This document shows, piece after piece, positions 1 through 8,331 of a DNA stretch of 14,628 nt. Under the pieces are notes generated by a model. That model was not told the origin of the DNA. It was given only the letters and a program-made list of their open reading frames with translations, and ran no database searches. The DNA comes from CAZPRY01 sp964589175 (GTDB taxonomy: Bacteria; Fidelibacterota; UBA2242): positions 1 to 14,628 of the forward strand of contig CAZPRY010000072.1 in assembly GCA_964589175.1 (NCBI GenBank), in the 5' to 3' direction. The translations under genes and the position numbers were made by a program. The first letter of the stretch is position 1, and the number at the start of each line of letters is the position of its first letter.

Positions 1-2
1 TG

Positions 3-2492
3 CATAATGAACGGGTGCTGGTTCTCTGCCCGAAGAAATTGAAAGACAACTGGACGGTTTACCAGGCCCATAACGTCAGTACGCTTAATCCATTTCTCAA
101 GGACCGGTTTGGATTTTCGGTTCTCTGTCATACCGATTTGAGCCGAACTGTCGGATTTTCAGGTGATATCGATCTGGAAAACATTCAGTGGGGCGTTTTT
201 GATCTGGTAGTCATTGACGAATCGCATAATTTCAGAAACAACATCAAGGGCAAAAGGGATGAAGACGGGAATATCATTCGTCACAGTCGCTATGAACGCT
301 TGATGGAGGATATTTTAAAATCCGGTGTACGCACCAAAGTGCTGATGCTTTCAGCGACGCCGGTGAACAATACACTGAGCGATCTCCGCAATCAGATTTC
401 CTTCATCACTGAAGAAAAAGACGATGCTTTTGCCGCACCGGAGTCAATGGCCATTCGCAGCGTCAAGGAAACATTGAGAGTCGCGCAAATGAAGTTCACC
501 GAATGGGCGGCGAAGCGTATCAAAGAACAGAAGAATTCCAGAGATTTACTGAACGAACTGGACTCATCTTTTTTCAGGTTACTTGATGAACTAACGATTG
601 CCCGTTCCCGCAAACATATTCACCGCTATTACCAGGGCGAAATCAGCAAAATAGGTGGATTTCCGAAACGCTCGAAGCCGGTATCTATTTTTTCGGAAAT
701 TGACCTTTCCGGACGGTTCCTTTCCTATGATAAAGTCAACGATGAGATCGAGAAATACGCCTTATCACTTTTTAATCCGTCGAAATACATTTTACCGGAA
801 TGGGTATCTCACTATGAACAAAAAGCCCGGACGTCCGGCTTTATCCAGTTCACCCAGCGCGATCGTGAAAGTTTTTTAATCGGGATGATGAAGATCAATT
901 TTATGAAGCGGCTGGAAAGTTCGATTGAATCCTTTGAGATTACGACGGGACGCACGATTGATAAAATTGAAACTCTCGAAAAGAAAATCACCCATTTTCA
1001 GCAGCTGAAAAATCCACAAACGGAATTTGATAATTCAGAATCGGAAGTACCAACGGATGAAGATGACGAATTGAAGGACGCTTTCGAAGTCGGTAAGAAA
1101 GTTACATTCAAACTTGAACATTTGGATTGTGACAGATGGCTGACCGATCTTAAAAAAGATAAAGATCAATTAACTGTACTGTATAATTCTGCTCTCCTGG
1201 TAGTTCCTGACAAAGACGCCAAACTGAAAGAGCTGAGGGTATTGATTGAAAGCAAGATCAGTCATCCAACGCAAAACAGTCAGGGCAAACTAAACCGGAA
1301 AGTTATCGTATTCACGGCATTCGCCGATACTGCCAAATATCTGTACAATAATATCAAAGATTGGGCGGAACATGAACTCAAAGTACACATTGCCCTGGTA
1401 ACTGGCGGTTCCGGGGGATGTACAACGACGTTCTCTCCGAAAGGATTTACGGGAAGAACGGATTATGCCTGGATTTTGGCGAACTTCTCTCCAATTGCGA
1501 AAAAACGCAAGCAGATGAAAGGCATGCCCCAGGATGACGAAATTGACATTTTGATTGCGACTGATTGTATTTCGGAAGGGCAAAACTTACAAGACTGCGA
1601 TTACCTGATCAATTACGATATCCACTGGAATCCGGTGCGGATTATCCAGCGTTTCGGTCGAATTGACCGGATCGGCTCACTTAATTCAGAAGTGAAACTG
1701 GTCAACTTCTGGCCTACAAAGGACCTTGAGAAATATATCAATCTTAAACATCGTGTCGAAGCGCGGATGGCATTGGTCGATATTACAGCGACCGCGGAAG
1801 ATAATATCCTGAACACCGATGAGATTAAAGAGCTGATCAAAGACGAACTCAAATATCGCGATAAGCAGTTGATGAGACTCAAAGACGAAATCCTTGATCT
1901 TGAAGACTTTGACGAATCGGTCAACCTTAGTGAATTCACGCTGGATGATTTCAGGATCGAACTGGCCAATTATATTGAAGCTAATAAGAAATTATTGAAA
2001 GATTCTCCATTGGGCTTGTATGCAGTCGTTCCGCATATTATCGAACGAGCCACTCTGTTTGATCAGAATATCTCTGACATCATCCAACCGGGCGTCGTCT
2101 TCTGCCTAATGCAAAAGAAAGACGCAGTAGAAAATCAAAAGGTCAATCCGCTGCAGCCTTATTTTCTCGTCTATGTCCGGGAAGATAGATTTGTCCGGTT
2201 CACGTTTACCCATCCGAAACAAATCCTGGAAATTTTCAGAATGCTGTGCGCCGGTAAGACTAAACCTGTCGAGGATTTATGCCGTCGGTTCGACTCCGAA
2301 ACACTAAATGGCAATGATATGAAGCAATACTCGGATTTGCTGAAGTTGGCAGTCAAATCCATCGCGCAGACGTTTACGCGCCGCGCGACAGATCAGCTGT
2401 TCAATTCCCGTAGCGCTGTCCTGCCGCCCACTGACGCCTTTGTAAGTGAGGAGACGGAATTTGAATTGATAACCTGGTTAGTCATCAAATAA
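3..2492 (+). CDS. SNF2/SF2-type helicase of a defence locus, 5' end cut by window
   Basis: The frame stays open to the window edge, and the GTG at 15 sits inside conserved-looking coding sequence, so the true start and the Walker A motif lie upstream. Numbering from codon 15 as residue 1, the visible motifs are helicase motif II DESH (68-71), motif III SATP (113-116), a motif V region ISEGQNL (from 519) and motif VI QRFGRIDR (545-552). Together these give the second half of RecA domain 1, a long charged and probably coiled-coil insert (about 280-400), RecA domain 2 and an acidic C-terminal tail. The arrangement is that of the large helicase-related proteins paired with DNA methylases in restriction, DISARM-like or BREX-like loci, which use ATP to translocate on DNA. 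The role in DNA surveillance is inferred from the downstream methylase. Helicase identity is firm. The exact defence family is not, because the N-terminal domain is not in the window. Confidence 0.9.
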   Translation, partial: HNERVLVLCPKKLKDNWTVYQAHNVSTLNPFLKDRFGFSVLCHTDLSRTVGFSGDIDLENIQWGVFDLVVIDESHNFRNNIKGKRDEDGNIIRHSRYERLMEDILKSGVRTKVLMLSATPVNNTLSDLRNQISFITEEKDDAFAAPESMAIRSVKETLRVAQMKFTEWAAKRIKEQKNSRDLLNELDSSFFRLLDELTIARSRKHIHRYYQGEISKIGGFPKRSKPVSIFSEIDLSGRFLSYDKVNDEIEKYALSLFNPSKYILPEWVSHYEQKARTSGFIQFTQRDRESFLIGMMKINFMKRLESSIESFEITTGRTIDKIETLEKKITHFQQLKNPQTEFDNSESEVPTDEDDELKDAFEVGKKVTFKLEHLDCDRWLTDLKKDKDQLTVLYNSALLVVPDKDAKLKELRVLIESKISHPTQNSQGKLNRKVIVFTAFADTAKYLYNNIKDWAEHELKVHIALVTGGSGGCTTTFSPKGFTGRTDYAWILANFSPIAKKRKQMKGMPQDDEIDILIATDCISEGQNLQDCDYLINYDIHWNPVRIIQRFGRIDRIGSLNSEVKLVNFWPTKDLEKYINLKHRVEARMALVDITATAEDNILNTDEIKELIKDELKYRDKQLMRLKDEILDLEDFDESVNLSEFTLDDFRIELANYIEANKKLLKDSPLGLYAVVPHIIERATLFDQNISDIIQPGVVFCLMQKKDAVENQKVNPLQPYFLVYVREDRFVRFTFTHPKQILEIFRMLCAGKTKPVEDLCRRFDSETLNGNDMKQYSDLLKLAVKSIAQTFTRRATDQLFNSRSAVLPPTDAFVSEETEFELITWLVIK

Positions 2493-2506
2493 AGGAACAA
2501 AAGTTG
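2491..2506 (+). promoter_or_regulatory. Ribosome binding site deciding a TTG start
   Basis: AAAGGA at 2491-2496 overlaps the helicase stop codon (2490-2492) and lies 7 nt before the TTG at 2504-2506. The spacing and the stop/SD overlap support TTG as the methylase start and suggest translational coupling to the helicase. Confidence 0.6.
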
Positions 2507-5500
2507 AGACCTGAAGAGCGCGAACAAAAAGAGAATATTCAGTCATATATTCAGCAATTTCAAACCGGCGATTTCCTGACCAATGCCGAAAACTTGTTTA
2601 CAGTTCTGGGATATGCAAGTAATTACAAGGCTAAACTGGATCAAAACCAGCTCTGTGAGCGGGGTCTGAATCAGGAGAAAGCCCTGATTCCAAACTGGCT
2701 GAATGCCAATCTGCTCTTTCAAGTTACCGGTGAAGACTTGTCCAAACAGGGATCGTTATTCGAGGTTAAGTTTGATATTGACCGGATGCAATCCTATCTC
2801 TTTTATGCAATTGAGCTGGAACCGAAAACCTATCCGCGGGGAATCCTGGCCCAGATAACGCGGGAAGTAAATAAAATATTCAAGCCGCCGGTGTTTATTC
2901 TTTTTAAGTACGGCGATTACCTGACCTTTGCCATCATCGACCGCCGACAGCATAAAAAAGAAGAATCCCGGGATGTTCTTGAAAAAGTCACTTTGATTAA
3001 AGATATCCGAATTGTCGATCCCCACCGGGCGCATATTGAGATTCTCTTCGATCTTTCTCTTGAAGAACTCAGACGAATCCATAAATTCAGCAACTTTAAA
3101 GAATTGCACGCCGCCTGGCAAAAGACACTGGATACCAAAGAACTCAACAAGCGATTTTACCGGGAAATTTCGGCATGGTATTTTTATGCAAAATCCCAGG
3201 TCCTATTCCCCGATGACGTCGAGAAAGACGCCGAGAAACGTAACTCCATCGCCCTGATCCGCCTGATCACTCGCCTGATCTTTGCCTGGTTCATTAAGGA
3301 GAAGGGCCTGGTACCGGAAAAATTGTTCGATGAGGATTTTCTGAAGGAAATCCTGAATTATTCAGACAAGAACGGAAGCACTTATTACAAAGCCATTCTG
3401 CAGAACCTATTCTTTGCCACCCTGAATCTTGAAATGAATAAGGACAAACCGGACAGCCGTAAGTTCGTCCAGCGTGAAGATGGTTTTCACAGTGACCAGC
3501 ATCTGCAACCGGCGTATCGCTATGCCCGGTTTTTTAAAGAACCAGAGCAAGCCCTGGCGTTATTCGAAAATATCCCTTTCCTGAATGGCGGACTATTCGA
3601 AAATCTCGACTGTGAAACAGAAGAAGCCGGCAAGCGGGTAATCAAAAGAATCGATTGCTTCTCCGATCATCCCCAAAATGAAGAAAAACTTAAAGTCCCC
3701 GATGAAATCTTTTTCTCCGAATTGAAAAAAGTCGATCAATGCGATGTGTATGGTGATATACGACATAAGTCCGAGGAATTCCGCGGCATCATCAACATAT
3801 TCAGACGTTATAAATTTACCATCGAAGAGAATACGCCGATCGAAGAAGAAATCGCCCTTGACCCGGAACTCCTGGGTAAAGTCTTCGAAAACCTGTTGGC
3901 AATCTATAATCCCGAAACACATACCACTGCCCGCAAGGCGACCGGTTCCTTCTACACGCCGCGCGAGATTGTCAATTATATGGTGGATGAATCCCTGGTG
4001 GCCTATCTCGAAACCCAGTTGAAAGAGCAGATTTCCGAATTCAAGGATATGGAGACGCTCGGCAAATTACTGCGGAACACCCTGTCATATACCGAAGAGG
4101 CGCACCCATTTATCAAAGAAGAGCAAGTCGATGCCCTGATCAACGTAATTGATAAGTGTAAAATACTCGATCCAGCCTGCGGCAGCGGCGCTTTCCCGAT
4201 GGGTATCCTGCATAAGCTGGTTTACCTGCTACATAAACTCGATCCGTATAATGAGAAATGGAAGAACCGTCAGATCGAAAGGGTGCAAAGTGCCGTTCAT
4301 GAAGCCGAAAAAGTCGAAGATACTGCCATCCGCGAACACTTGCTGCATGACCTGGAAATGAACATCGACTCCATTGAAGACGCCTTTCTGAATAATGAAC
4401 TGGATTACGGGCGCAAACTCTACCTGATCGAGAACTGCATCTACGGGGTGGATATTCAGCCGATCGCGATCCAGATCGCCAAACTGCGCTTCTTCATCTC
4501 CCTGGTGATCGATCAAAAGGTCGATCCGGCGAAGCCTAATCTGAACATCCGGGCTTTGCCTAACCTGGAAACAAAATTTGTGGCAGCAAATACACTGATC
4601 GGATTGGATAAACCGGCGCAAATAGCGCTGCGCAACCATGAAATAGACCGGCTTGAGGATGAGCTAAAGGATGTCCGCAAGAATCATTTCAGCGCCCGCA
4701 GCCGCAAGGAAAAAATCCGTCTGAGGAAGCTCGACGAACAACTCAGGAATCAAATTGCTAGACTGCTGATTGCCGACGGATGGTATGATAAATCTGCCCG
4801 GCAACTGGCTGACTGGAATCCGTATAACCAGAATACTTCTTCTCCATTCTTCGATCCGGAATGGATGCTTGGGATTGCGGATGGATTTGATATTGTGATT
4901 GGGAATCCGCCGTATGTCCAATTACAAAAAGACGGCGGTAAACTTGCTGATATGTACAGGAACTGTCAATATGTTACCTTTGAACGGACTGGTGACATAT
5001 ATTCACTTTTTTATGAGAACGGGCTAAAAATAGTGAATACAAACGGCCATCTATGTTTTATCTCAAGCAATAAATGGATGCGCACCGGCTATGGCAAAAG
5101 TCTGCGGAAATTCTTCCTTTTTCAAAATCCTAAACTTCTCGTTGATTTAGGCCCTGGTATTTTTGAGAACGCTATTGTAGATACGAATATCCTGCTCATC
5201 CAGAAGAAAGAGAATGAAAAAAACCTTAAGGCGATTGCATTAACGAAGGATGATGAAACAAGTGCTCTCAGTGAATTTATCATGAAAAACAGAGTATCGC
5301 TTAAAAATCTAACTTCTGACGCGTGGTTTATCGGCGGCGAGGCAGAACAGAAACTGAGGAAAAAAATTGAGCGGATCGGGAGACCACTTAAAGAGTGGGA
5401 TGTGAAAATTTATCGTGGTGTTTTAACAGGCTTAAATGAAGCATTTATTATTGATACTGAAATCCGTGATCGCCTTGTTGCAGAGGATCCTAAAAGTGAA

Positions 5501-6208
5501 AGAATCTTAAAACCTATTTTACAAGGCAGGGATATTAAGCGATATGGTTACGAATGGGCTGGATTGTGGATTATTTTCGTTCCTTGGCATTTTCCATTGC
5601 ATAAAGATAAATCAATACAGGGAGCAAGTCAAAAAGCAGAATTAGAATTTAAAAAACAATATCCTGCAGTTTATCGCCATTTGCAGCATTTTAAAAATGC
5701 TCTATCGAAAAGAAACAAGGATGAAACGGGTATAAGATATGAATGGTACGCTTTACAGCGATGTGCCGCTACCTACTATCCCGAATTTGAGAAGGAGAAG
5801 GTAGTGTGGAAAAGGATTGGTTCTGTTTTACATTTTGGCCATGATACAAATTTCATGTTTTGTCAGGACAGCACCTGTATTATGACCGGCAGTAATTTAA
5901 AATATCTCTGCGCCGTTATGAATTCAAAAATAGGATATAAACAGCTATATGATTTGGCGCCGAAAACAGGTACTGGTGATGTAATTGTTAGCGTGCAGGC
6001 ACTGGAACCCCTGTTAATTCCTCCACTGATTCCGGAAAACAGTCAAAGCGTTTCCAAAATTGTAATACTTGTTGATCAAATTCTGGCATCAAAGCGTACC
6101 GATCCGCAGACAGATACAACGGCGCTGGAGCGGGAGATAGATTGGTTGGTGTACCAGTTGTACGGGTTGACGGAGGAGGAGATCGCGGTGGTGGAGGGGA
6201 AGTCTTGA
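2504..6208 (+). CDS. Eco57I/type IIG-like adenine-N6 DNA methyltransferase
   Basis: This is a 1234-residue protein beginning at TTG. Methylase landmarks are in the gamma-class order: motif X GSFYTP (481-486), motif I DPACGSGAF (556-564) for S-adenosylmethionine binding, a motif II-like YGVDIQP (647-653) and catalytic motif IV NPPY (801-804). The final third is the likely target-recognition region. The first 450 residues resemble the N-terminal part of large Eco57I-like methylases found beside helicase-related proteins. I see no convincing PD-(D/E)xK nuclease motif, so cleavage ability is unproven. It should methylate adenine N6 in a specific site, marking self DNA, with the helicase as its partner. 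The gene starts 11 nt after the helicase stop. Base composition is mosaic: 33 of 60 bases are G/C at 4441-4500, 17 of 60 at 5401-5460, and 35 of 60 at 6121-6180. This suggests exchange of the specificity domain. The methylase call is very secure. Restriction versus pure modification is open. Confidence 0.93.
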   Translation: MRPEEREQKENIQSYIQQFQTGDFLTNAENLFTVLGYASNYKAKLDQNQLCERGLNQEKALIPNWLNANLLFQVTGEDLSKQGSLFEVKFDIDRMQSYLFYAIELEPKTYPRGILAQITREVNKIFKPPVFILFKYGDYLTFAIIDRRQHKKEESRDVLEKVTLIKDIRIVDPHRAHIEILFDLSLEELRRIHKFSNFKELHAAWQKTLDTKELNKRFYREISAWYFYAKSQVLFPDDVEKDAEKRNSIALIRLITRLIFAWFIKEKGLVPEKLFDEDFLKEILNYSDKNGSTYYKAILQNLFFATLNLEMNKDKPDSRKFVQREDGFHSDQHLQPAYRYARFFKEPEQALALFENIPFLNGGLFENLDCETEEAGKRVIKRIDCFSDHPQNEEKLKVPDEIFFSELKKVDQCDVYGDIRHKSEEFRGIINIFRRYKFTIEENTPIEEEIALDPELLGKVFENLLAIYNPETHTTARKATGSFYTPREIVNYMVDESLVAYLETQLKEQISEFKDMETLGKLLRNTLSYTEEAHPFIKEEQVDALINVIDKCKILDPACGSGAFPMGILHKLVYLLHKLDPYNEKWKNRQIERVQSAVHEAEKVEDTAIREHLLHDLEMNIDSIEDAFLNNELDYGRKLYLIENCIYGVDIQPIAIQIAKLRFFISLVIDQKVDPAKPNLNIRALPNLETKFVAANTLIGLDKPAQIALRNHEIDRLEDELKDVRKNHFSARSRKEKIRLRKLDEQLRNQIARLLIADGWYDKSARQLADWNPYNQNTSSPFFDPEWMLGIADGFDIVIGNPPYVQLQKDGGKLADMYRNCQYVTFERTGDIYSLFYENGLKIVNTNGHLCFISSNKWMRTGYGKSLRKFFLFQNPKLLVDLGPGIFENAIVDTNILLIQKKENEKNLKAIALTKDDETSALSEFIMKNRVSLKNLTSDAWFIGGEAEQKLRKKIERIGRPLKEWDVKIYRGVLTGLNEAFIIDTEIRDRLVAEDPKSERILKPILQGRDIKRYGYEWAGLWIIFVPWHFPLHKDKSIQGASQKAELEFKKQYPAVYRHLQHFKNALSKRNKDETGIRYEWYALQRCAATYYPEFEKEKVVWKRIGSVLHFGHDTNFMFCQDSTCIMTGSNLKYLCAVMNSKIGYKQLYDLAPKTGTGDVIVSVQALEPLLIPPLIPENSQSVSKIVILVDQILASKRTDPQTDTTALEREIDWLVYQLYGLTEEEIAVVEGKS

Positions 6209-6277
6209 ACTTTGATTGTACTGCATGAACGAGGACAATGATTTAATGGGGAGAGATTTTATTTAAATATCTTCGTT

Positions 6278-6982
6278 ATGAGAATAATTAATATTTATTG
6301 TGATGAGAGTTGCCATTTAGAGAATGACCATATCGACGTGATGGTGCTCGGTGCGGTATGGTGTCCCGCTATTCGAAAGGATGTGATTTTCAGGGAAATC
6401 AGGGCGATAAAAGAAAAGCATAGCTTATCGAAACAGTTCGAAATAAAGTGGATAAAAATATCGGAGTCCAAAATTGATTTTTATCTCGAATTGGTCGATT
6501 ATTTCTTTTCTAACAAAGATCTCCATTTCAGAGCTGTTATAATCCAAAATAAATCACAATTAAGGCACGCTGATTTCAATCAGGATCATGACAAATGGTA
6601 CTATAAAATGTATTTCGAGATGTTGAAAGAGATTATTAATAAAAGAGATGTATATCGGATTTACATGGATTACAAAGACACCCATGGCGGCCAGAAAGTC
6701 CAAAAATTGCATGAGGTACTGTGCAACGATCAATATGATTTTTCGAGGGATATTATTACCGGAATTCAATTAATTAGATCCCACGAAGTTGAAATACTTC
6801 AATTGACCGACCTGTTAATTGGGGCGTTGGCGTACTTCCATCGAAATCTCGATACAAACCTCGGAAAGGTAAAGGTAGTTGAACGCATTGCCAATCGGTC
6901 AGGGTTTTCTCTTCGTAAAAAGACATTGCCAACGGAGGATAAATTCAACATTTTCATCTGGAGACCGAAGGCGTGTGTATGA
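6278..6982 (+). CDS. DUF3800 domain protein, predicted RNase H-like fold
   Basis: A 234-residue protein beginning IYCDES, the typical DUF3800 opening. Candidate metal-binding acids are D9/E10, D131 (YMDYKDT) and D178 (LQLTDLLIGA), placed as in RNase H-like folds. The usual Gly after DES is Cys here (C12). DUF3800 proteins are common in defence islands and prophages and are suspected nucleases, but their substrate is not established. The gene lies 69 nt after the methylase and is more AT-rich than the methylase core. No good SD precedes the ATG. A weak TTGATT-17 nt-ACAATG promoter candidate lies in the gap, so it may be transcribed separately. Its stop overlaps the next start as ATGA, which couples the two. 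Family assignment is good. Function is inferred. Confidence 0.82.
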   Translation: MRIINIYCDESCHLENDHIDVMVLGAVWCPAIRKDVIFREIRAIKEKHSLSKQFEIKWIKISESKIDFYLELVDYFFSNKDLHFRAVIIQNKSQLRHADFNQDHDKWYYKMYFEMLKEIINKRDVYRIYMDYKDTHGGQKVQKLHEVLCNDQYDFSRDIITGIQLIRSHEVEILQLTDLLIGALAYFHRNLDTNLGKVKVVERIANRSGFSLRKKTLPTEDKFNIFIWRPKACV

Positions 6983-7470
6983 TCCCGGAAAAACCGGCCT
7001 GGCTACCGGATATGATCGGTTGCAGCGGTGATATTGAAGAAATCTTTAGGCGTTTATATGCAATATTTTGCAGAGATTTTAAGCAAGGTCCGGTTAGACT
7101 CAACCATTTGCTGGTATGGTACAATCGCCGGATAGGGAATAAAGGATTCGAGGAGGGTTTTTGGCATCTTATTGAGCGCGAGGACAAACTTCGACAGACG
7201 AGGTACTTCGATCCAAGAAGAGCGGAAAGACTCCCCTGGTTGAGACCTTCCATTGATCATTATTTGGAAGCTGAAGTAAGATTTTTTGAATACGCTGAAT
7301 TCAATGAAATCACTGCTTACGTATGGCTTTATAATTTTGACTATGTGGCAATTTTCAAAAAGAGAGTCCAGGACATCGGACAGGTATATTTTTTAAAATC
7401 CGCTTATTATATTGACGGTTACCGGAAGAGAAACCAATTAGAGAAGAAATATCGGGAACTTAACCCGTAA
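6979..7470 (+). CDS. Conserved hypothetical, possible BECR-type RNase-fold protein
   Basis: This 163-residue protein is read from the ATG at 6979, which overlaps the DUF3800 stop by 4 nt (ATGA). A GTG six bases earlier is in frame but less likely. The visible core is GFWHLIERE (60-68), FDPRRAERLPW (77-87), a hydrophobic segment around VWLYNFDYVAIF (115-126) and YFLKSAYYIDG (137-147), followed by a basic C-terminus. The R-R..R..W block followed by beta-strand-like segments resembles phage-type barnase/EndoU/colicin/RelE (BECR) RNase-fold proteins as I recall them. I cannot confirm this without a profile search. No signal peptide or membrane segment is evident. Close coupling to DUF3800 suggests a two-gene module, perhaps effector and partner. 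The terminator follows 8 nt after the stop. A real gene is very likely. The fold is tentative. Confidence 0.7.
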   Translation: MIPEKPAWLPDMIGCSGDIEEIFRRLYAIFCRDFKQGPVRLNHLLVWYNRRIGNKGFEEGFWHLIEREDKLRQTRYFDPRRAERLPWLRPSIDHYLEAEVRFFEYAEFNEITAYVWLYNFDYVAIFKKRVQDIGQVYFLKSAYYIDGYRKRNQLEKKYRELNP

Positions 7471-7478
7471 AAATGCAA

Positions 7479-7510
7479 TCGCCGCCTTTCGGCGGCGAAG
7501 TTCTCTTTTT
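7479..7510 (+). terminator. Intrinsic terminator closing the defence block
   Basis: A GC-rich perfect stem CGCCGCC / GGCGGCG (7480-7486 / 7491-7497, plus a closing T-A pair) with a TTTC tetraloop is followed by TTCTCTTTTT (7501-7510). It starts 8 nt after the stop at 7470. Confidence 0.85.
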
Positions 7511-7589
7511 ACACATGGCAAATGAGACTTGAAGAGTCTATGGAATATTTTTGTACAATGCAATAGTTTTTAGCTATGAATGGGATTTA

Positions 7590-7625
7590 TTGATTAATCT
7601 GATTTCGCTGATTACGTTGATCAAA
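7590..7625. repeat. Degenerate 9-nt tandem repeat, four units
   Basis: Four abutting 9-mers follow the pattern YTGATYNNN: TTGATTAAT, CTGATTTCG, CTGATTACG and TTGATCAAA. The array lies in the 322-nt gap between the terminator and the minus-strand gene ending at 7833. I found no gene in that gap. Confidence 0.6.
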
Positions 7626-7674
7626 AAGGTAGCAAATTAGCTAACATTTATACAATTTTATGATCGAATCGGAG

Positions 7675-7733
7675 CTAATAAGCTTACAGGAATACAATAT
7701 TTCCTTCGATTAGACACTAATAAGCTTACAGGA
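7675..7733. repeat. Pair of 17-nt direct repeats with 42-nt period
   Basis: CTAATAAGCTTACAGGA occurs identically at 7675-7691 and 7717-7733. Each copy is preceded 11 nt upstream by TCGA (7664 and 7706), so a degenerate unit extends to about 28 nt. The 42-nt spacing is about four helical turns. Only two copies are present, so this is not a CRISPR array. It could be a protein-binding pair or a remnant of a dispersed repeat. Confidence 0.65.
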
Positions 7734-7778
7734 CTAGCTTATTTGGATCAAAATGACCCAAATTAGGATCTATTTGAA

Positions 7779-7821
7779 GCTCGCGAGGGTCGATTCGATG
7801 AAAAACCGACCCTTTACGAGC
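7779..7821. repeat. Imperfect inverted repeat downstream of the minus-strand gene
   Basis: GCTCG (7779-7783) pairs with CGAGC (7817-7821), and GGGTCG (7787-7792) with CGACCC (7807-7812), around a 14-nt loop with a small internal mismatch. It lies 12 nt beyond the stop of the gene at 7833-8294. It could be that gene's terminator, but no U-run follows on the minus strand, so the terminator role is weak. Confidence 0.45.
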
Positions 7822-7832
7822 GATTGTCCCGT

Positions 7833-8294
7833 CTACTTCCTGGGCGTTTTGGCGAAATAGACCTTCAACTCATCATAAATCACCTGGGCTGCGGGCACCT
7901 TGGCTTTGGCCGACTGCTTGACTGAGTTGTAATAATGCAGGGCGGCCATATAGGCTTCGCTGCCCGAAAGCATAATGGTGTCATCCAGCAATCCCAATAT
8001 CTGTCTTAGCCGGTCCCGGAATTCGGTCAGAATATTGACGGCGTTGACGTCCACCTTTAATTCAGCGACATCCATGTAACTCGGCACGAACTCGCCGTTG
8101 GTGTCCGTGAATCCGACGACACGGTTGATAAAGGGCGTCATGCGGATGCTCGCTTTGGCAATTTCCTTTTTCTGGTCCGGGGAAAGGGAGATCAGCACGG
8201 GTTTGACCTGGCTGTCGAGCGCATCGAGCGCGCCGCGGATGGCTGTTTTTTGTTCTTCCGTCAGAGTCACGGAAGCAAGATTGTTACCGACCAT
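7833..8294 (-). CDS. Conserved hypothetical protein, small and alpha-helical
   Basis: This 153-residue soluble protein has no signal peptide or membrane segment. It opens with TLTEEQKTAIRGALDAL, continues with helix-like heptads, and ends with the motif LDDTIMLSGSEAYMAALHYYNSVK (about 103-126, split here as LDDTIMLSGSEAY then MAALHYYNSVK) and a Lys-rich tail. I recall proteins of this shape as widespread uncharacterised small proteins, with conservation centred on the SGSEAY block, but I know of no function. The start is fixed by an excellent SD, AAAGGAGG (8300-8307, minus strand), close to the ATG. It lies downstream of the transposase gene on the same strand, separated by 151 nt rich in hairpins, so it probably has its own transcript. 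The strong SD suggests high expression. The call that it is a gene is secure. Its role is unknown. Confidence 0.8.
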   Translation of the reverse strand: MVGNNLASVTLTEEQKTAIRGALDALDSQVKPVLISLSPDQKKEIAKASIRMTPFINRVVGFTDTNGEFVPSYMDVAELKVDVNAVNILTEFRDRLRQILGLLDDTIMLSGSEAYMAALHYYNSVKQSAKAKVPAAQVIYDELKVYFAKTPRK

Positions 8295-8331
8295 GGGAAC
8301 CTCCTTTGGTTAAGGTTTTTTATTTCGTTTT

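Noticed and set aside
6973..7470. GTG start at 6973 for the 163-residue gene
   Set aside because: The ATG at 6979 forms the classic ATGA overlap with the upstream stop and leaves the conserved-looking sequence intact.
7675..7733. CRISPR array
   Set aside because: There are only two 17-nt repeats with one 25-nt spacer, no third unit and no cas genes.
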